The position numbers were made by a program, and so were the translations under genes. A stretch of 64,000 bases of DNA from Bacillus sp. V2I10. GTDB taxonomy: Bacteria > Bacillota > Bacilli > Bacillales > Bacillaceae. Where the stretch lies: NCBI RefSeq assembly GCF_030817055.1, contig NZ_JAUSYV010000001.1, positions 1,016,001-1,080,000 on the forward strand, written 5' to 3'. Of this stretch, positions 42,673 through 51,959 are shown in pieces (position 1 is the first letter of the stretch; each line of letters starts with the position of its first letter). The notes under the pieces were generated by a model. The model saw nothing but the letters and a program-made list of their open reading frames with translations, had not been told where the DNA came from and made no database searches.

Positions 42673-42692
42673 ACGGAAAAGAGTTGGCTTAA

Positions 42693-43517
42693 ATGGAATG
42701 GATATTTCTTGTCCTGATCGGTTTTATTGCTGGGACGATCGGGAGTCTTGTGGGGCTTGGGGGAGGCATCATTGTTGTTCCGGCTATGCTCTTTTCTTCT
42801 GCCTTTTTTACGATTTTTGAAAACGTAACTCCGCAGACGGCCGTCGGAACTTCTTTGCTTGTTGTCATTTTCACTGGCTTATCCTCAACGCTTGCTTATA
42901 TGAAGGTTAAAAAAGTAGATTATAAAAGCGGATGGATCTTTTTTATCGGAAGCGGTCCCGGAGGATTATTAGGCGCTTATCTTAATAAGTATTTAAATTT
43001 GGATTCTTTCTCTCTTTATTTTGGGTTATTCATGATTGCTGTCTCTCTGCTGCTTATGATGAGAGATAAATGGAAGCCGAAATACAGAGAGCCGGGACTG
43101 GGTGATGTAATCCGCTTTTATCCATCTGAAAACGGCAAAGATGCTGCTTATTTTTATAAACCGGCACCTGCTGTCTTTATCTCATTTGGAGTTGGATTTA
43201 TCTCAGGGCTGTTCGGAATTGGCGGCGGAGCTCTAATGGTGCCTGCAATGGTGCTGCTGTTCTTATTTCCGCCGCATATTGCAGTCGCCACATCAATGTT
43301 TATTATTTTTCTATCAGGTCTTTCAAGCTCTGTCATGCATATCGCGCTTGGAAATGTGAACTGGCTTTTTGCTTTAGCTTTAATACCTGGTGCGTGGGCT
43401 GGCGGGAATGCAGGAGCCATGATTGCGACAAAGCTATCGGGTAAAACCGTGATTAACTTACTGCGTCTCATCCTCATTCTGGCCGGTTTAAAACTGATTT
43501 ATGAAGGTATTTTTTAA
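42693..43517 (+). CDS. yunE: TauE/SafE-family membrane transporter YunE
   Basis: A 274-aa polytopic protein of the sulfite exporter TauE/SafE family. The repeated Gly-rich motif GSLVGLGGGIIVVPAML (about residues 16-32) recurs as GLFGIGGGALMVPAMVL (about 171-187), the family's internal duplication. About eight membrane helices. Substrate probably a small sulfur-containing or organic anion; not determinable here. Confidence 0.85.
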   Translation: MEWIFLVLIGFIAGTIGSLVGLGGGIIVVPAMLFSSAFFTIFENVTPQTAVGTSLLVVIFTGLSSTLAYMKVKKVDYKSGWIFFIGSGPGGLLGAYLNKYLNLDSFSLYFGLFMIAVSLLLMMRDKWKPKYREPGLGDVIRFYPSENGKDAAYFYKPAPAVFISFGVGFISGLFGIGGGALMVPAMVLLFLFPPHIAVATSMFIIFLSGLSSSVMHIALGNVNWLFALALIPGAWAGGNAGAMIATKLSGKTVINLLRLILILAGLKLIYEGIF

Positions 43518-43532
43518 TAGAGGAGAATGTAA

Positions 43533-44936
43533 ATGGCAGAGACCATTCATCTATATCACACAAACGATTTGCACAGTTATTTTGAAAACTGGCCCAAAGT
43601 TGCGCACTATTTAAAAAGAATGAAAAAAGAACATGCTGCAAACGGTGAAGAAATGATTTTAGTAGATGTAGGAGATCACATCGACCGTGTTCATCCCATT
43701 ACAGAAGCAACAGAAGGAAAAGCAAATGTCGACCTTCTAAATGCCCTGAATTATGATGCCGTTACCATCGGCAACAATGAAGGGATTACTCTCCCTCATG
43801 AAGCGCTTGATACTCTATACAAAGATGCGCGTTTTCCGGTTGTTCTTTCAAACTTATACACCGAACTTGGTGAACGTCCGAGCTGGGTGAAGCCTTATGA
43901 AATCATCACTCTATCAAATGGCACGAAGGCAGTATTACTGGGAGTAAGCGTTTTTTACGAAAAATTTTATCAATTGCTCGGCTGGAAAATAAAAGATCCG
44001 TTTCAAAGTCTGCAGGAGACAATTGAAATGGTGAAAGATGAAGCGGATATTATCATTTTGCTTTCTCATTTAGGAATAAATGATGATGAAATCGCGGCAA
44101 AAGAGTTTCCGGATATTGATATCATACTCGGGGCTCATACTCATCATATCTTTGAAAAAGGGAAACTTCTGCATGGCACTTTATTAACAGGTGCAGGGAA
44201 AAACTGTGGATTGGTTGGGCATATTTCTCTCACTGTGGATAATGCCCGCACCTTAGTAGAAAAGGAAGCTGAAGTTATTAACATTCTTTCAGAGCCCGAA
44301 TGTGAAGATACAAAACAATTTCTAGTAAATGAGACTATAAAAAGTGATGAGATCCTATCAGAAACAGTTACTGTTTTAGAAGAGGATTTATCATTGGACT
44401 GGTTTGGTCCCTCAGAATTCCCTGATCTATTAGCAGCTGCGATAAAAGAATGGTGCAAGGGAGAGGTCAGCATGGTAAATGCAGGAATGCTGCTGGAACC
44501 TCTTAAAAAAGGCCCTGTCACCAAAAAGGATCTGCACCGAATTTGTCCGCATCCTATTAATCCCTGCACTGTTTATTTAAAAGGAGACGTCCTTAAGGAA
44601 GTTATTTTAGAAGCGCGCTCAGAAAGGATGGAGCAGCTGAAATTAAAGGGTCTTGGATTCCGGGGCCATGTAATGGGACGAATGGTTTTTGACGGAATTG
44701 AGGTTTTTACAGAGCCATTAGAAGACGGTCTGCTCCATGTAAAAGAAATCTTGGTATCAGGGGCACCCATACAGCTTGATCGAATTTATACAGTAGCTAC
44801 GGTGGATATGTTTACACTTGGTGTCCTGTATCCAGCTATTGGTCATGCGGAAAAGAAAACGTATCATATGCCTGAAATGCTGAGGGACTTGCTTGCCTGG
44901 AAGCTAAAACAGGTACATTCGTCCAAGAATGCCTAA
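43533..44936 (+). CDS. yunD: 5'-nucleotidase / UDP-sugar hydrolase-like metallophosphatase YunD
   Basis: A 467-aa two-domain enzyme. The metal-binding motifs are IHLYHTNDLHSYFENWPK (about residues 4-21), VDVGDHIDR (about 47-55), TIGNNEG (about 75-81) and ILGAHTHH (about 200-207). The C-terminal substrate domain follows from about residue 280. It has no signal peptide, so it is cytoplasmic, unlike classical UshA. GAGGAG precedes the ATG. Hydrolyses nucleotide phosphates by family inference. Confidence 0.87.
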   Translation: MAETIHLYHTNDLHSYFENWPKVAHYLKRMKKEHAANGEEMILVDVGDHIDRVHPITEATEGKANVDLLNALNYDAVTIGNNEGITLPHEALDTLYKDARFPVVLSNLYTELGERPSWVKPYEIITLSNGTKAVLLGVSVFYEKFYQLLGWKIKDPFQSLQETIEMVKDEADIIILLSHLGINDDEIAAKEFPDIDIILGAHTHHIFEKGKLLHGTLLTGAGKNCGLVGHISLTVDNARTLVEKEAEVINILSEPECEDTKQFLVNETIKSDEILSETVTVLEEDLSLDWFGPSEFPDLLAAAIKEWCKGEVSMVNAGMLLEPLKKGPVTKKDLHRICPHPINPCTVYLKGDVLKEVILEARSERMEQLKLKGLGFRGHVMGRMVFDGIEVFTEPLEDGLLHVKEILVSGAPIQLDRIYTVATVDMFTLGVLYPAIGHAEKKTYHMPEMLRDLLAWKLKQVHSSKNA

Positions 44937-44997
44937 TTTTCACACTACATGTCTGCTTTCTTCATAAATTGTAGAAGGAAGGGAGTGTGAAATAACG

Positions 44998-45300
44998 ATG
45001 GTATCAATGACACCAATTATTATTGAAAACAATCAGTTTACAGCCATTACGGTAGCATTGCCAAAAACCAATTTTTTGGCTGTGACAAGTGAGAAGGGAT
45101 ACATTATGTGCGGCGCGCTTGATGTAGCTTTGCTCAATGAAAAATTAAAAGACCGTGGAATTATTGCTGGGCGTGCAGTAGGCGTCCGTACCATTGAACA
45201 GCTGCTTGATGCCCCTCTTGAATCCATTACATTTGAAGCGGAAAATCGCGGCATACACGTCGGTATGAGCGGCAGAGAAGCACTGTTAAGAATGCTGTAA
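44998..45300 (+). CDS. yunC: DUF1805 family protein YunC
   Basis: A 100-aa soluble protein. TPIIIENNQFTAITVALPKT at the N-terminus, then EKGYIMCGALDVALLNEKL and RAVGVRTIEQLLDAPL match YunC-family proteins. Small alpha/beta fold of unknown function. AGGAAGGGAG lies upstream. It sits between yunD and yunB in the conserved order. Confidence 0.82.
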   Translation: MVSMTPIIIENNQFTAITVALPKTNFLAVTSEKGYIMCGALDVALLNEKLKDRGIIAGRAVGVRTIEQLLDAPLESITFEAENRGIHVGMSGREALLRML

Positions 45301-45431
45301 TGTCAGAAAAACAAAAGCGCCTTATTTTAGGAATAGCTTATTAAATATTCATTTCAAAATCATAGATGAAAAAGAATGCGTACATCCCTCCTTTCCTGCA
45401 TAAACATATCATGTAAAGGGGGGATTTATTT

Positions 45432-46201
45432 TTGGCCAGATTCCGCAAACGCCCTCAAAAGAAGGGGCCGCTTCCTTTCCGGTATGTATTCCTGCTTTCA
45501 CTTGTCTTTTTTATTTTTTCTACAGCTGCAGGTCTGTGGATCGTTAATAAAGGAATTGAACCAACATTAATGACTGTTGCAGAGACAGAAACGAAACGGA
45601 TTGCAACACTCGTTATTCAAAATGCAATCAATAAAGACATAAAAGAAGACGTTGATGTGGATGAAATGTTTGTTGTCGATACAGATGAAAAAGGGAATGT
45701 TACTACGATTGATTTCAACGCGAAGTTTGTAAGAAGCGTGCTTGCTAAAACAACAGATAAAATTCAAACGAACTTGAGAGAAGCTTCGAAAGGAAATATA
45801 GATGCACTTGAGCTTCCTGAGGGAGAACATATATCAAAAGATGAGCAGGGAGAGGGAATTATCTATTCCATCCCATTGGGCCAAGCTACAAATAATGCGC
45901 TGATCGGTAACCTGGGGCCAAGGGTTCCGGTTCGCTTCTATGTCGTCGGAGAAGTGCAGACTGACGTAAAAGAAACCATTCAGCAGTATGGAATTAATAA
46001 TGCTCTTTAATAGAGATTGCGGTTGAAATTGAAGTGAATGTAGAAGTTGTCATCCCTTTTTCCACTCAAACCGCTACTGTAAGAAACACAATACCAATTG
46101 CAATAAAAGCTGTACAGGGGCAGGTGCCAAGTTATTACAATGGCGGCGGAGGAAGTTCTCCTCCTGCAATTGATGTACCTGAGGGATCATCTGGAAGGTA
46201 A
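45432..46201 (+). pseudogene. yunB: sporulation protein YunB, one frameshift near 46003
   Basis: A sporulation protein with one N-terminal membrane helix (FLLSLVFFIFSTAAGLWIVN, about residues 18-38) and an external domain. The start is a TTG behind AAGGGGGG. The first frame stops early after QQYGINNAL. Adding one T to GCTCTTTAATAG continues into IEIAVEIEVNVEVVIPFSTQ and ends DVPEGSSGR at 46201, about 256 aa, as in B. subtilis. The tail is conserved, so this is one homopolymer slip rather than decay. Family proteins are made in the mother cell under sigma-E. Confidence 0.82.
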
Positions 46202-46228
46202 TATCGAATCATATTAGATCTTCATGTA

Positions 46229-46262
46229 AAGACAGTATGCCATGAGCAGCTGTCTTTTTTCA
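46229..46262 (+). terminator. terminator after yunB
   Basis: AAGACAG pairs with CTGTCTT around a 14-nt loop, followed by TTTT. Confidence 0.65.
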
Positions 46263-46391
46263 GTCTTTTCAGCTATTTATGCTGAAGATGAGATGAAATA
46301 CAATAACTATTTTTCTGTAATAAAAGCCACTGTTTATCATCATTTGAAATAGCCTCTTATCATTTTAATATACTAAATTTTTAAAAAAATT

Positions 46392-46420
46392 TTGACATAG
46401 GTAAATTGTCGGATTATAAT
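46392..46420 (+). promoter_or_regulatory. consensus SigA promoter of the NSS transporter
   Basis: TTGACA (46392-46397), 17-bp spacer, TATAAT (46415-46420), a perfect consensus. The leader to the start codon is about 75 nt. Confidence 0.88.
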
Positions 46421-46499
46421 GAAAACAGTCAAATAATATCAGAAAATAGCAAATATTTATATTGTTTAATTATTTAAATCACAGCAGGAGGAATTCATC

Positions 46500-48005
46500 A
46501 TGGAAAATCGTCCACAATGGGGAACAAGGGCAGGTTTTATTTTAGCAGCTATTGGATCGGCAATCGGCTTGGGAAACATCTGGCGCTTTCCTGGAGTTGC
46601 ATATGAAAATGGAGGAGGATCTTTCTTTATTCCGTACTTATTTGCATTATTGACTGCAGGTATTCCGCTTCTTGTTATGGAGTTTACGCTTGGTCATAAG
46701 TATCGGGGTTCTGCACCATTAACGTATGCTAGGCTGAGCAAAAAATTTGAATGGCTTGGCTGGTGGCAGGTCGGCATCTCATTTGTCATTTCAACATATT
46801 ATTCAGTTATTATCGCCTGGGCGATCTCTTATAGTGCATTTTCATTTAATTTAAGCTGGGGGAGTGACACGGAAGGATTTTTATTTAAAGAATACCTGCA
46901 GGCTGTTTCTCCTGGTGAATTCGGCGGTTTTGCACCTGGTGTATTATTGCCGCTGCTGGTTGTATGGATTGTCACGCTGGGTGTTTTATTTGCTGGTGTT
47001 AAAAAGGGGATCGAACTGGCAAATAAAATCTTCATTCCTACTTTAGTGATACTTTTCTTAATTATTGTTATTCGCGCATTAACATTAGAAGGTGCAGCAC
47101 AAGGGCTTGAAGCATTTTTCAAACCAAATTGGGAGACGATTTTCAGCGGCAAGGTATGGATTGCTGCATATGGACAAATTTTCTTCAGTTTATCTATTGC
47201 TTTTGCAATCATGGTTACTTATTCAAGTTATCTTCCAAAAAAATCGGATATTACAAACAATGCCTTTATCACGGGCTTTGGTAACTCGGCGTTTGAATTG
47301 CTTGCAGGAATCGGTGTATTCAGTGCTCTTGGATTCATGGCTATGCAGCAGGGTGTTCCTGTAAATGAAGTTGTTACAAAAGGAATTGGACTTGCATTTG
47401 TAGTATTCCCTCAAATTATTAACGAGTTCCCTGCATTTAATGGCCTTTTTGGATTCTTATTCTTTGGATCACTAACATTAGCAGGTTTAACGTCACTTAT
47501 TTCAATCGTTGAAACGTTTGTTGCAGGCGTTCAGGACAAATTTAAGATTTCGAGAACTAAGGCCGTATTTATCGGCGGCGGAATTTCGGCCATTATTTCC
47601 CTTTTATTTGCGACAAGAGGAGGAATCAATTTCCTCGATGTTGCAGATGAATTCATTAACAGCTTTGGTGTAACACTTGCAGGATTTGTAGAGGTTATTG
47701 TGGTAGTTTGGGTATTAAGACAGTTAACCGATCTTCAAAAACACGCTAATCAAATTTCTGATATCCAGCTCGGTTCATGGTGGAAGTTATGCTTAGGGTT
47801 TGTTACTCCAATTGTATTAGGATATATGATGGTTGATAAGCTTAGAGCTGAGCCATATGGCGGAGGAGCATATTCAAGTGAGTTCCTTTTCTATTCAGGA
47901 TGGCTGGTTGCAGCAGGAGCATTACTTGCAGGTATCATTTTCTCCTTTATTTCGTGGAAAAAGGATACAATCGAGCTTCCAGCTGATAAGGAGGTATCAC
48001 GCTGA
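46500..48005 (+). CDS. neurotransmitter:sodium symporter (NSS) family transporter, large subunit
   Basis: A 501-aa, roughly 12-helix Na+-coupled amino-acid transporter. The helix-1 motif AIGSAIGLGNIWRFPG (about residues 16-31) carries the sodium and substrate backbone sites. Other blocks are ISTYYSVIIAWAI and FFSLSIAFAIMVTYSSYLPK. AGGAGG precedes the ATG. Its stop overlaps the start of a small MetS-like gene (TGATG), so it is likely a two-subunit importer of methionine and alanine type. A perfect SigA promoter precedes it. Confidence 0.88.
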   Translation: MENRPQWGTRAGFILAAIGSAIGLGNIWRFPGVAYENGGGSFFIPYLFALLTAGIPLLVMEFTLGHKYRGSAPLTYARLSKKFEWLGWWQVGISFVISTYYSVIIAWAISYSAFSFNLSWGSDTEGFLFKEYLQAVSPGEFGGFAPGVLLPLLVVWIVTLGVLFAGVKKGIELANKIFIPTLVILFLIIVIRALTLEGAAQGLEAFFKPNWETIFSGKVWIAAYGQIFFSLSIAFAIMVTYSSYLPKKSDITNNAFITGFGNSAFELLAGIGVFSALGFMAMQQGVPVNEVVTKGIGLAFVVFPQIINEFPAFNGLFGFLFFGSLTLAGLTSLISIVETFVAGVQDKFKISRTKAVFIGGGISAIISLLFATRGGINFLDVADEFINSFGVTLAGFVEVIVVVWVLRQLTDLQKHANQISDIQLGSWWKLCLGFVTPIVLGYMMVDKLRAEPYGGGAYSSEFLFYSGWLVAAGALLAGIIFSFISWKKDTIELPADKEVSR

Positions 48006-48112
48006 TGAGCTTTGGTGCTATTACAATGATGATTGTTGGAATCGTTGTTATATGGGGTGGTTTGGCTGCAAGTATAGCCCATGCAGTTGTTAAAGCTAAA
48101 AGATCAAAATAA
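48005..48112 (+). CDS. MetS-like small subunit of the NSS transporter
   Basis: A 35-aa single-helix membrane protein, MSFGAITMMIVGIVVIWGGL followed by AASIAHAVVKAKRSK. The IVIWGGLAASI core matches small MetS subunits that accompany NSS transporters (known from Corynebacterium MetPS). Its ATG overlaps the large subunit stop as TGATG, so it is translationally coupled. It would be missed by most length cut-offs. Confidence 0.8.
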   Translation: MSFGAITMMIVGIVVIWGGLAASIAHAVVKAKRSK

Positions 48113-48148
48113 AAAGCGGGTCAGCGTATCAATGCTGACCTGCTTTTT
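48112..48148. terminator. bidirectional terminator between the NSS and lytH genes
   Basis: AAAAAGCGGGTCAGC pairs with GCTGACCTGCTTTTT. It has A and T tails on both sides and serves the convergent genes. Confidence 0.88.
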
Positions 48149-49136
48149 ATTTTCTTTTTCTGTATTCTGCACGTTCCCAAACTTTCAACTGCGGATAAGG
48201 GTCATAAGACCATTCTGTCCTGCCATTATCCTTATACATGCCGTAATGGAGATGCGGAGGGAATTTTCCCGAGGTTCCGGGAGGACCGTAGCCTGAGCTG
48301 CCGACTGAACCGATTAACTGACCAGGCTCTACAATTTGTCCTACCTGCAGCCCGTCAGCAAATCCGTTTAAGTGGGCAAAATAATGGTAGGTGTTGGAGC
48401 TGTCGCGTATACCAAGTCTCCAGCCGCCGAACCTGTTCCAGCCTTTCATTTCAACAATGCCATAGCAAGTAGAGCTCACAGGAACCCCGTAATTAGCGAA
48501 GATGTCTGTGCCTTCATGTATTCTTCGCCCGCCCCAGCCGCGTGCATCCCCCCATGTATTTTTATAACTGTAATTGAAGCGAATGGGCACAGGGAAAGAA
48601 TGCTGATCAAGATCCAATCTTCCGTATTTTTGAAAAAGCTTCATATGTCCCGAGATCAATCCAATCGTTTTATCACGCTGATAGTAATCCCAAAGACCAA
48701 TTTTTATATTTTCTAGATCAATTCCATAAGACAGCAAATAGGCTGCAAACGTAAACAGCACATCTTCGTCATTGTCAGGCTCAGCCTTGCCGTCGTCATC
48801 TCCGTCAATTCCAATTCCTCCGAACAATGAGATGCTCGTTGGGTTTGTGTCAGATTGGTCTGGATTTTGCACACCGGCCCATACTTCGGGTCTGATATAG
48901 ATGCCAATTACTCCTTTTGCTTTAGGGATATCATTCCTGGTTCTTCTTACATTACGCTCATATTGATCAACAGAGGCCAGTACGTACCAGGGAATTTGAG
49001 TAATGGTTTCAGCTTTTTTAAATAAGTTCATTCGTTCTTGATTAATTTGTTCGATGCTTTTATCTGCACCCAGCGCTTGATTCGGCAGGGCGGTACAGAA
49101 GAAACAAAGAATAAACAGGATCCATATTTTTCTCAC
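48147..49136 (-). CDS. lytH: L-Ala-D-Glu endopeptidase LytH (M23, YunA)
   Basis: A 329-aa secreted M23 metallopeptidase with signal peptide MRKIWILFILCFFCTALPNQ and cleavage near ALGA. The zinc site is in RRIHEGTDIFANYGVPV (about residues 235-251) and PHLHYGMYKD near the end. It trims stem peptides in spore cortex peptidoglycan. The start is GTG behind AAAGGAG. In B. subtilis lytH is sigma-K dependent; I could not identify a convincing sigma-K promoter here. Confidence 0.88.
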   Translation of the reverse strand: MRKIWILFILCFFCTALPNQALGADKSIEQINQERMNLFKKAETITQIPWYVLASVDQYERNVRRTRNDIPKAKGVIGIYIRPEVWAGVQNPDQSDTNPTSISLFGGIGIDGDDDGKAEPDNDEDVLFTFAAYLLSYGIDLENIKIGLWDYYQRDKTIGLISGHMKLFQKYGRLDLDQHSFPVPIRFNYSYKNTWGDARGWGGRRIHEGTDIFANYGVPVSSTCYGIVEMKGWNRFGGWRLGIRDSSNTYHYFAHLNGFADGLQVGQIVEPGQLIGSVGSSGYGPPGTSGKFPPHLHYGMYKDNGRTEWSYDPYPQLKVWERAEYRKRK

Positions 49137-49361
49137 ATTACCGGTCTCCTTTAAACCAATTTCATAACCTTAGTTTGGTGTAATAAAGAAAATTCATATG
49201 TAGAAAATGTTAGAAATTACTTCAATCTCTTTCCCTTGTCCTATCTTGATCTGTTATGTTAAAGTGACTAATGTACATGTTTTATTTTCATTTTCCTTTT
49301 ATGCTGATAAATCGCAGAAAACACAGAGGAATACTTATAATACATACTGGAGATGATTCAG

Positions 49362-50258
49362 ATGGCTAAGAAAGAAGAATACCTGAGAAAGCCGGATTGG
49401 CTAAAAATAAAATTGAACACCAATGAAAATTACACAGGCTTGAAAAAAATGATGCGCGAGAACAACCTTCACACCGTTTGTGAAGAAGCAAAATGTCCTA
49501 ATATTCATGAATGCTGGGCAGTAAGACGCACAGCGACATTTATGATTCTTGGCGATGTGTGCACTCGTGCATGCCGTTTCTGTGCAGTAAAAACTGGCTT
49601 GCCAAACGAGCTTGATTTGAAAGAGCCGGAACGTGTAGGAGATTCAGTAGCACTAATGAACTTAAAACATGCTGTTATTACAGCTGTTGCAAGAGATGAT
49701 CTCCGTGACGGAGGAGCGAATGTATTTGCTGAGACAGTCCGCGCTGTACGCCGCAAAAACCCGTTTACCTCTATAGAAGTCCTTCCATCTGATATGGGCG
49801 GGGTTGAAGAAAACTTAAAAACGCTTATGGACGCAAGACCAGACATTCTAAACCATAACATTGAAACAGTAAAACGTTTGACTCCAAGAGTTCGCGCACG
49901 TGCAAAATATGATCGTTCCCTCGAATTCTTACGCCGCGCTAAAGAAATGCAGCCTGATATTCCTACAAAATCAAGCTTAATGATCGGCCTTGGCGAAACG
50001 AAAGAAGAAATTATCGAAACAATGGATGATTTACGTGCAAATAATGTAGACATTATGACAATCGGCCAATACTTGCAGCCTTCAAAAAAGCATCTTAAAG
50101 TATTGAAATATTACACACCTGAGGAATTTGAAGAGCTTCGTGAAATTGCAATGAGCAAAGGCTTCAGCCACTGTGAAGCTGGCCCGCTCGTACGTTCTTC
50201 ATACCATGCAGATGAGCAGGTTAATGCAGCAACAAAAGCAAGACAAGCACAGGCGTAA
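49362..50258 (+). CDS. lipA: lipoyl synthase LipA
   Basis: A 298-aa radical-SAM enzyme that inserts two sulfurs into octanoyl groups to make lipoate. The SAM cluster is in GDVCTRACRFCAVKTG (C-x3-C-x2-C, about residues 65-80). The auxiliary cluster Cys residues are in TVCEEAKCPNIHECW (about 37-51). The closing R-S-S-Y-H segment (VRSSYHADEQ) is present. GGAGATG fits ATG 49362 better than the ATG nine bases upstream. Its target GcvH is encoded at 14.6 kb in this window. Confidence 0.95.
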   Translation: MAKKEEYLRKPDWLKIKLNTNENYTGLKKMMRENNLHTVCEEAKCPNIHECWAVRRTATFMILGDVCTRACRFCAVKTGLPNELDLKEPERVGDSVALMNLKHAVITAVARDDLRDGGANVFAETVRAVRRKNPFTSIEVLPSDMGGVEENLKTLMDARPDILNHNIETVKRLTPRVRARAKYDRSLEFLRRAKEMQPDIPTKSSLMIGLGETKEEIIETMDDLRANNVDIMTIGQYLQPSKKHLKVLKYYTPEEFEELREIAMSKGFSHCEAGPLVRSSYHADEQVNAATKARQAQA

Positions 50259-50260
50259 CT

Positions 50261-50298
50261 AAAAAACACCCGCATCTTTGATGCGGGTGCTTTTTATT
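50261..50298. terminator. terminator after lipA
   Basis: CACCCGCATC pairs with GATGCGGGTG (loop TTT), followed by CTTTTT. Confidence 0.88.
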
Positions 50299-50300
50299 TG

Positions 50301-50408
50301 CGGGCAGCCCCCTCGGCCAGAACAAATTCCCTCAGGAAAGTCAAACCCGGACTTTTCGGGTGAATTCTTATCTGTCTGCCCGAGTCTGCCCAGTCGATTC
50401 CGCTTTTC
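50301..50408 (-). repeat. dispersed 3'-UTR repeat, copy C (fullest copy)
   Basis: On the minus strand it follows the yutC stop at once: AAAAGCGGAATCGACTGGGC, then CAGACTCGGGCAGACAGATA, a hairpin AAAGTC-CGGGTTT-GACTTT, and GGGAATTTGTTCTGGCCGAG. I use it as the reference copy. Confidence 0.85.
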
Positions 50409-51061
50409 TATTTATACCTAGTCTGCTCGTAGTTATCCTTCATATCCTGATCAAGGTTTTCGTTTGTTTCACCGTAGCCTTCTCCGTTTGCGTTTTCACC
50501 TTTGTTTAGTTTGCGGCCTTGTGGTGATTTCAGCATTTCTTTTTTTGTATTATTGATGATTTGATCAATATCTCTGTTGTTTGGATCAAGGCCTGAGTAC
50601 CCTTCAATTTGCTTAATCATTTCAGGATTATCTGAAAGGTATACATGGTAGTATCTTGGAACGACAGAAATCGCGGTTTTTTTCACTTGATCGGCTGTTT
50701 CATTTCGATTTTTAGAATCGGTCTGATAGGCGATCAGTACTTCTTCATCGGTTACGAGCGTAGCAACATCCTGAATATTGGGAAGCTGGACAATTAAGCT
50801 TGAAATGGCATTAGCCACCTTTTGGTGATCTATACCCGGTACTTTGTTGTAATCTTCGTCTTCGGCCAGATTGCTCTTTACATGACGGACATAGCCAAAA
50901 TCGGATGAATGATTGTCTTTACCGTTTTCTATGCCGTTTTCATTTTTTACATTAACGGTATTGCCGCCATCTTCAAATAACTCATTTTCACTTGCAGTAT
51001 TCTGGCATCCAGTTATGATGAACATACCTATCAAGGACGCCGTGAACGCGATTTTCTTCAT
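50408..51061 (-). CDS. yutC: YhcN/YlaJ-family sporulation lipoprotein YutC
   Basis: A 217-aa lipoprotein. Signal MKKIAFTASLIGMFIITGCQ with lipobox ITGC (Cys about 19), an acidic Asn-rich linker, then the YhcN/YlaJ domain (VANAISSLIVQLPNIQDVAT, TDEEVLIAYQTDSKNRNETA). Family members are forespore lipoproteins affecting germination. GGAGGTG fits ATG 51061. Its stop codon is immediately followed by repeat copy C. Confidence 0.8.
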   Translation of the reverse strand: MKKIAFTASLIGMFIITGCQNTASENELFEDGGNTVNVKNENGIENGKDNHSSDFGYVRHVKSNLAEDEDYNKVPGIDHQKVANAISSLIVQLPNIQDVATLVTDEEVLIAYQTDSKNRNETADQVKKTAISVVPRYYHVYLSDNPEMIKQIEGYSGLDPNNRDIDQIINNTKKEMLKSPQGRKLNKGENANGEGYGETNENLDQDMKDNYEQTRYK

Positions 51062-51174
51062 CGCAAACACCTCCGTAACCTTAGGTTGACCAAAACAAAC
51101 GCAATCTTTCTTAGCAATTGATGGGGAAATCGATTATGATAGTATTTAGACAGCTTTCATGCGAGGTGATAGTA

Positions 51175-51450
51175 GTGATTACGGTTCAAAATCATAGCTT
51201 TGAACTCATTAAGGACGAAAAGAATGGTTTCAATGAAGAGGCATTTAAAGCGCGTTACTCAGAAATCCTGAATAAGTATGATTATATCGTCGGGGACTGG
51301 GGCTATAACCAGCTTAGACTTAAAGGCTTTTTTGATGATCAAAATCAAAAAGCTTCCTATGACACAAAAATCAGCACCCTTGATGAATATATTTTTGAGT
51401 ACTGCAATTTTGGATGTGCCCACTTTGTTTTAAAGAGAATAAAGAAATAA
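51175..51450 (+). CDS. yutD: YutD family protein (DUF1027)
   Basis: A 91-aa protein. ITVQNHSFELIKDEKNGFNE at the N-terminus, the strongly conserved YDYIVGDWGYNQLRLKGFFD (about residues 35-54) and EYCNFGCAHFVLKR at the end. Two conserved Cys. I start at GTG 51175 behind GCGAGGTGATAG; the frame opens further upstream but without a good site. Function unknown; conserved in Bacillaceae. Confidence 0.82.
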   Translation: MITVQNHSFELIKDEKNGFNEEAFKARYSEILNKYDYIVGDWGYNQLRLKGFFDDQNQKASYDTKISTLDEYIFEYCNFGCAHFVLKRIKK

Positions 51451-51482
51451 GCCGTGGGGAAAATCCACGGCTTATTATTTTG
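51448..51482. terminator. bidirectional terminator between yutD and a minus-strand gene
   Basis: AATAAGCCGTGG pairs with CCACGGCTTATT. Confidence 0.85.
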
Positions 51483-51762
51483 ACGTATATGGAGGTTCTT
51501 CATTTTTCCCCGGGTCGTCGTGGGTAGGATGTGCTCCCGGATACTGCCTTGGCAGATTCTGATGCAGCGATTTAAACTCATAGTTATAAGCGCTGTAATA
51601 CCGCTGACCCTCTTTCCACTCAGAGCTTTTGTTTTCGACAGGTTCATCCTTGCCCCGCGGTGCACCGTAAGGCCCCTCTGGAAAAATTTCCGCCAGGACC
51701 ATATTTCTCATGTCTTCAACATTTGAAAAATCAGTATACTCCCGTTTTTCTTTATCATCCAT
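51475..51762 (-). CDS. conserved acidic cytosolic protein
   Basis: A 95-aa hydrophilic protein: MDDKEKREYTDFSNVEDMRN at the N-terminus, EIFPEGPYGAPRGKDEP in the middle, and a Pro-rich end (HPTHDDPGKNEEPPYTSK). It is likely poorly folded alone. AGGTGA is 5 nt before ATG 51762; the longer frame to 51810 is not needed. Similar short proteins are annotated only as cytosolic protein in Bacillus, so I give no function. Confidence 0.65.
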   Translation of the reverse strand: MDDKEKREYTDFSNVEDMRNMVLAEIFPEGPYGAPRGKDEPVENKSSEWKEGQRYYSAYNYEFKSLHQNLPRQYPGAHPTHDDPGKNEEPPYTSK

Positions 51763-51834
51763 TGTTTCACCTGCTTTTTTCGAGAGATAAGAAAGTAATA
51801 TTCTGTGCATGGATGAAAAGCTGAATTGCCCAAT

Positions 51835-51926
51835 TCCTCGGCCAGAACAAATCCGTCAAAAAAAATCAAACCCGGACTTTTCGCCGATCTGTCATCGTTG
51901 AACTAAACGGGCCATCCGCTTTTCTG
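51835..51926 (-). repeat. dispersed 3'-UTR repeat, copy D
   Basis: It shares GCCAGAACAAAT, TCAAACCCGGACTTTTC and the CCGCTTTTCT end (plus view). The hairpin arm has changed to GATTTT while still pairing with AAAGTC by a G-T pair. It starts about 34 nt after the stop at 51960 in the sense of that gene. Confidence 0.78.
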
Positions 51927-51959
51927 ACTTAGTTTACGATGGATGACCGTATCTTATCC

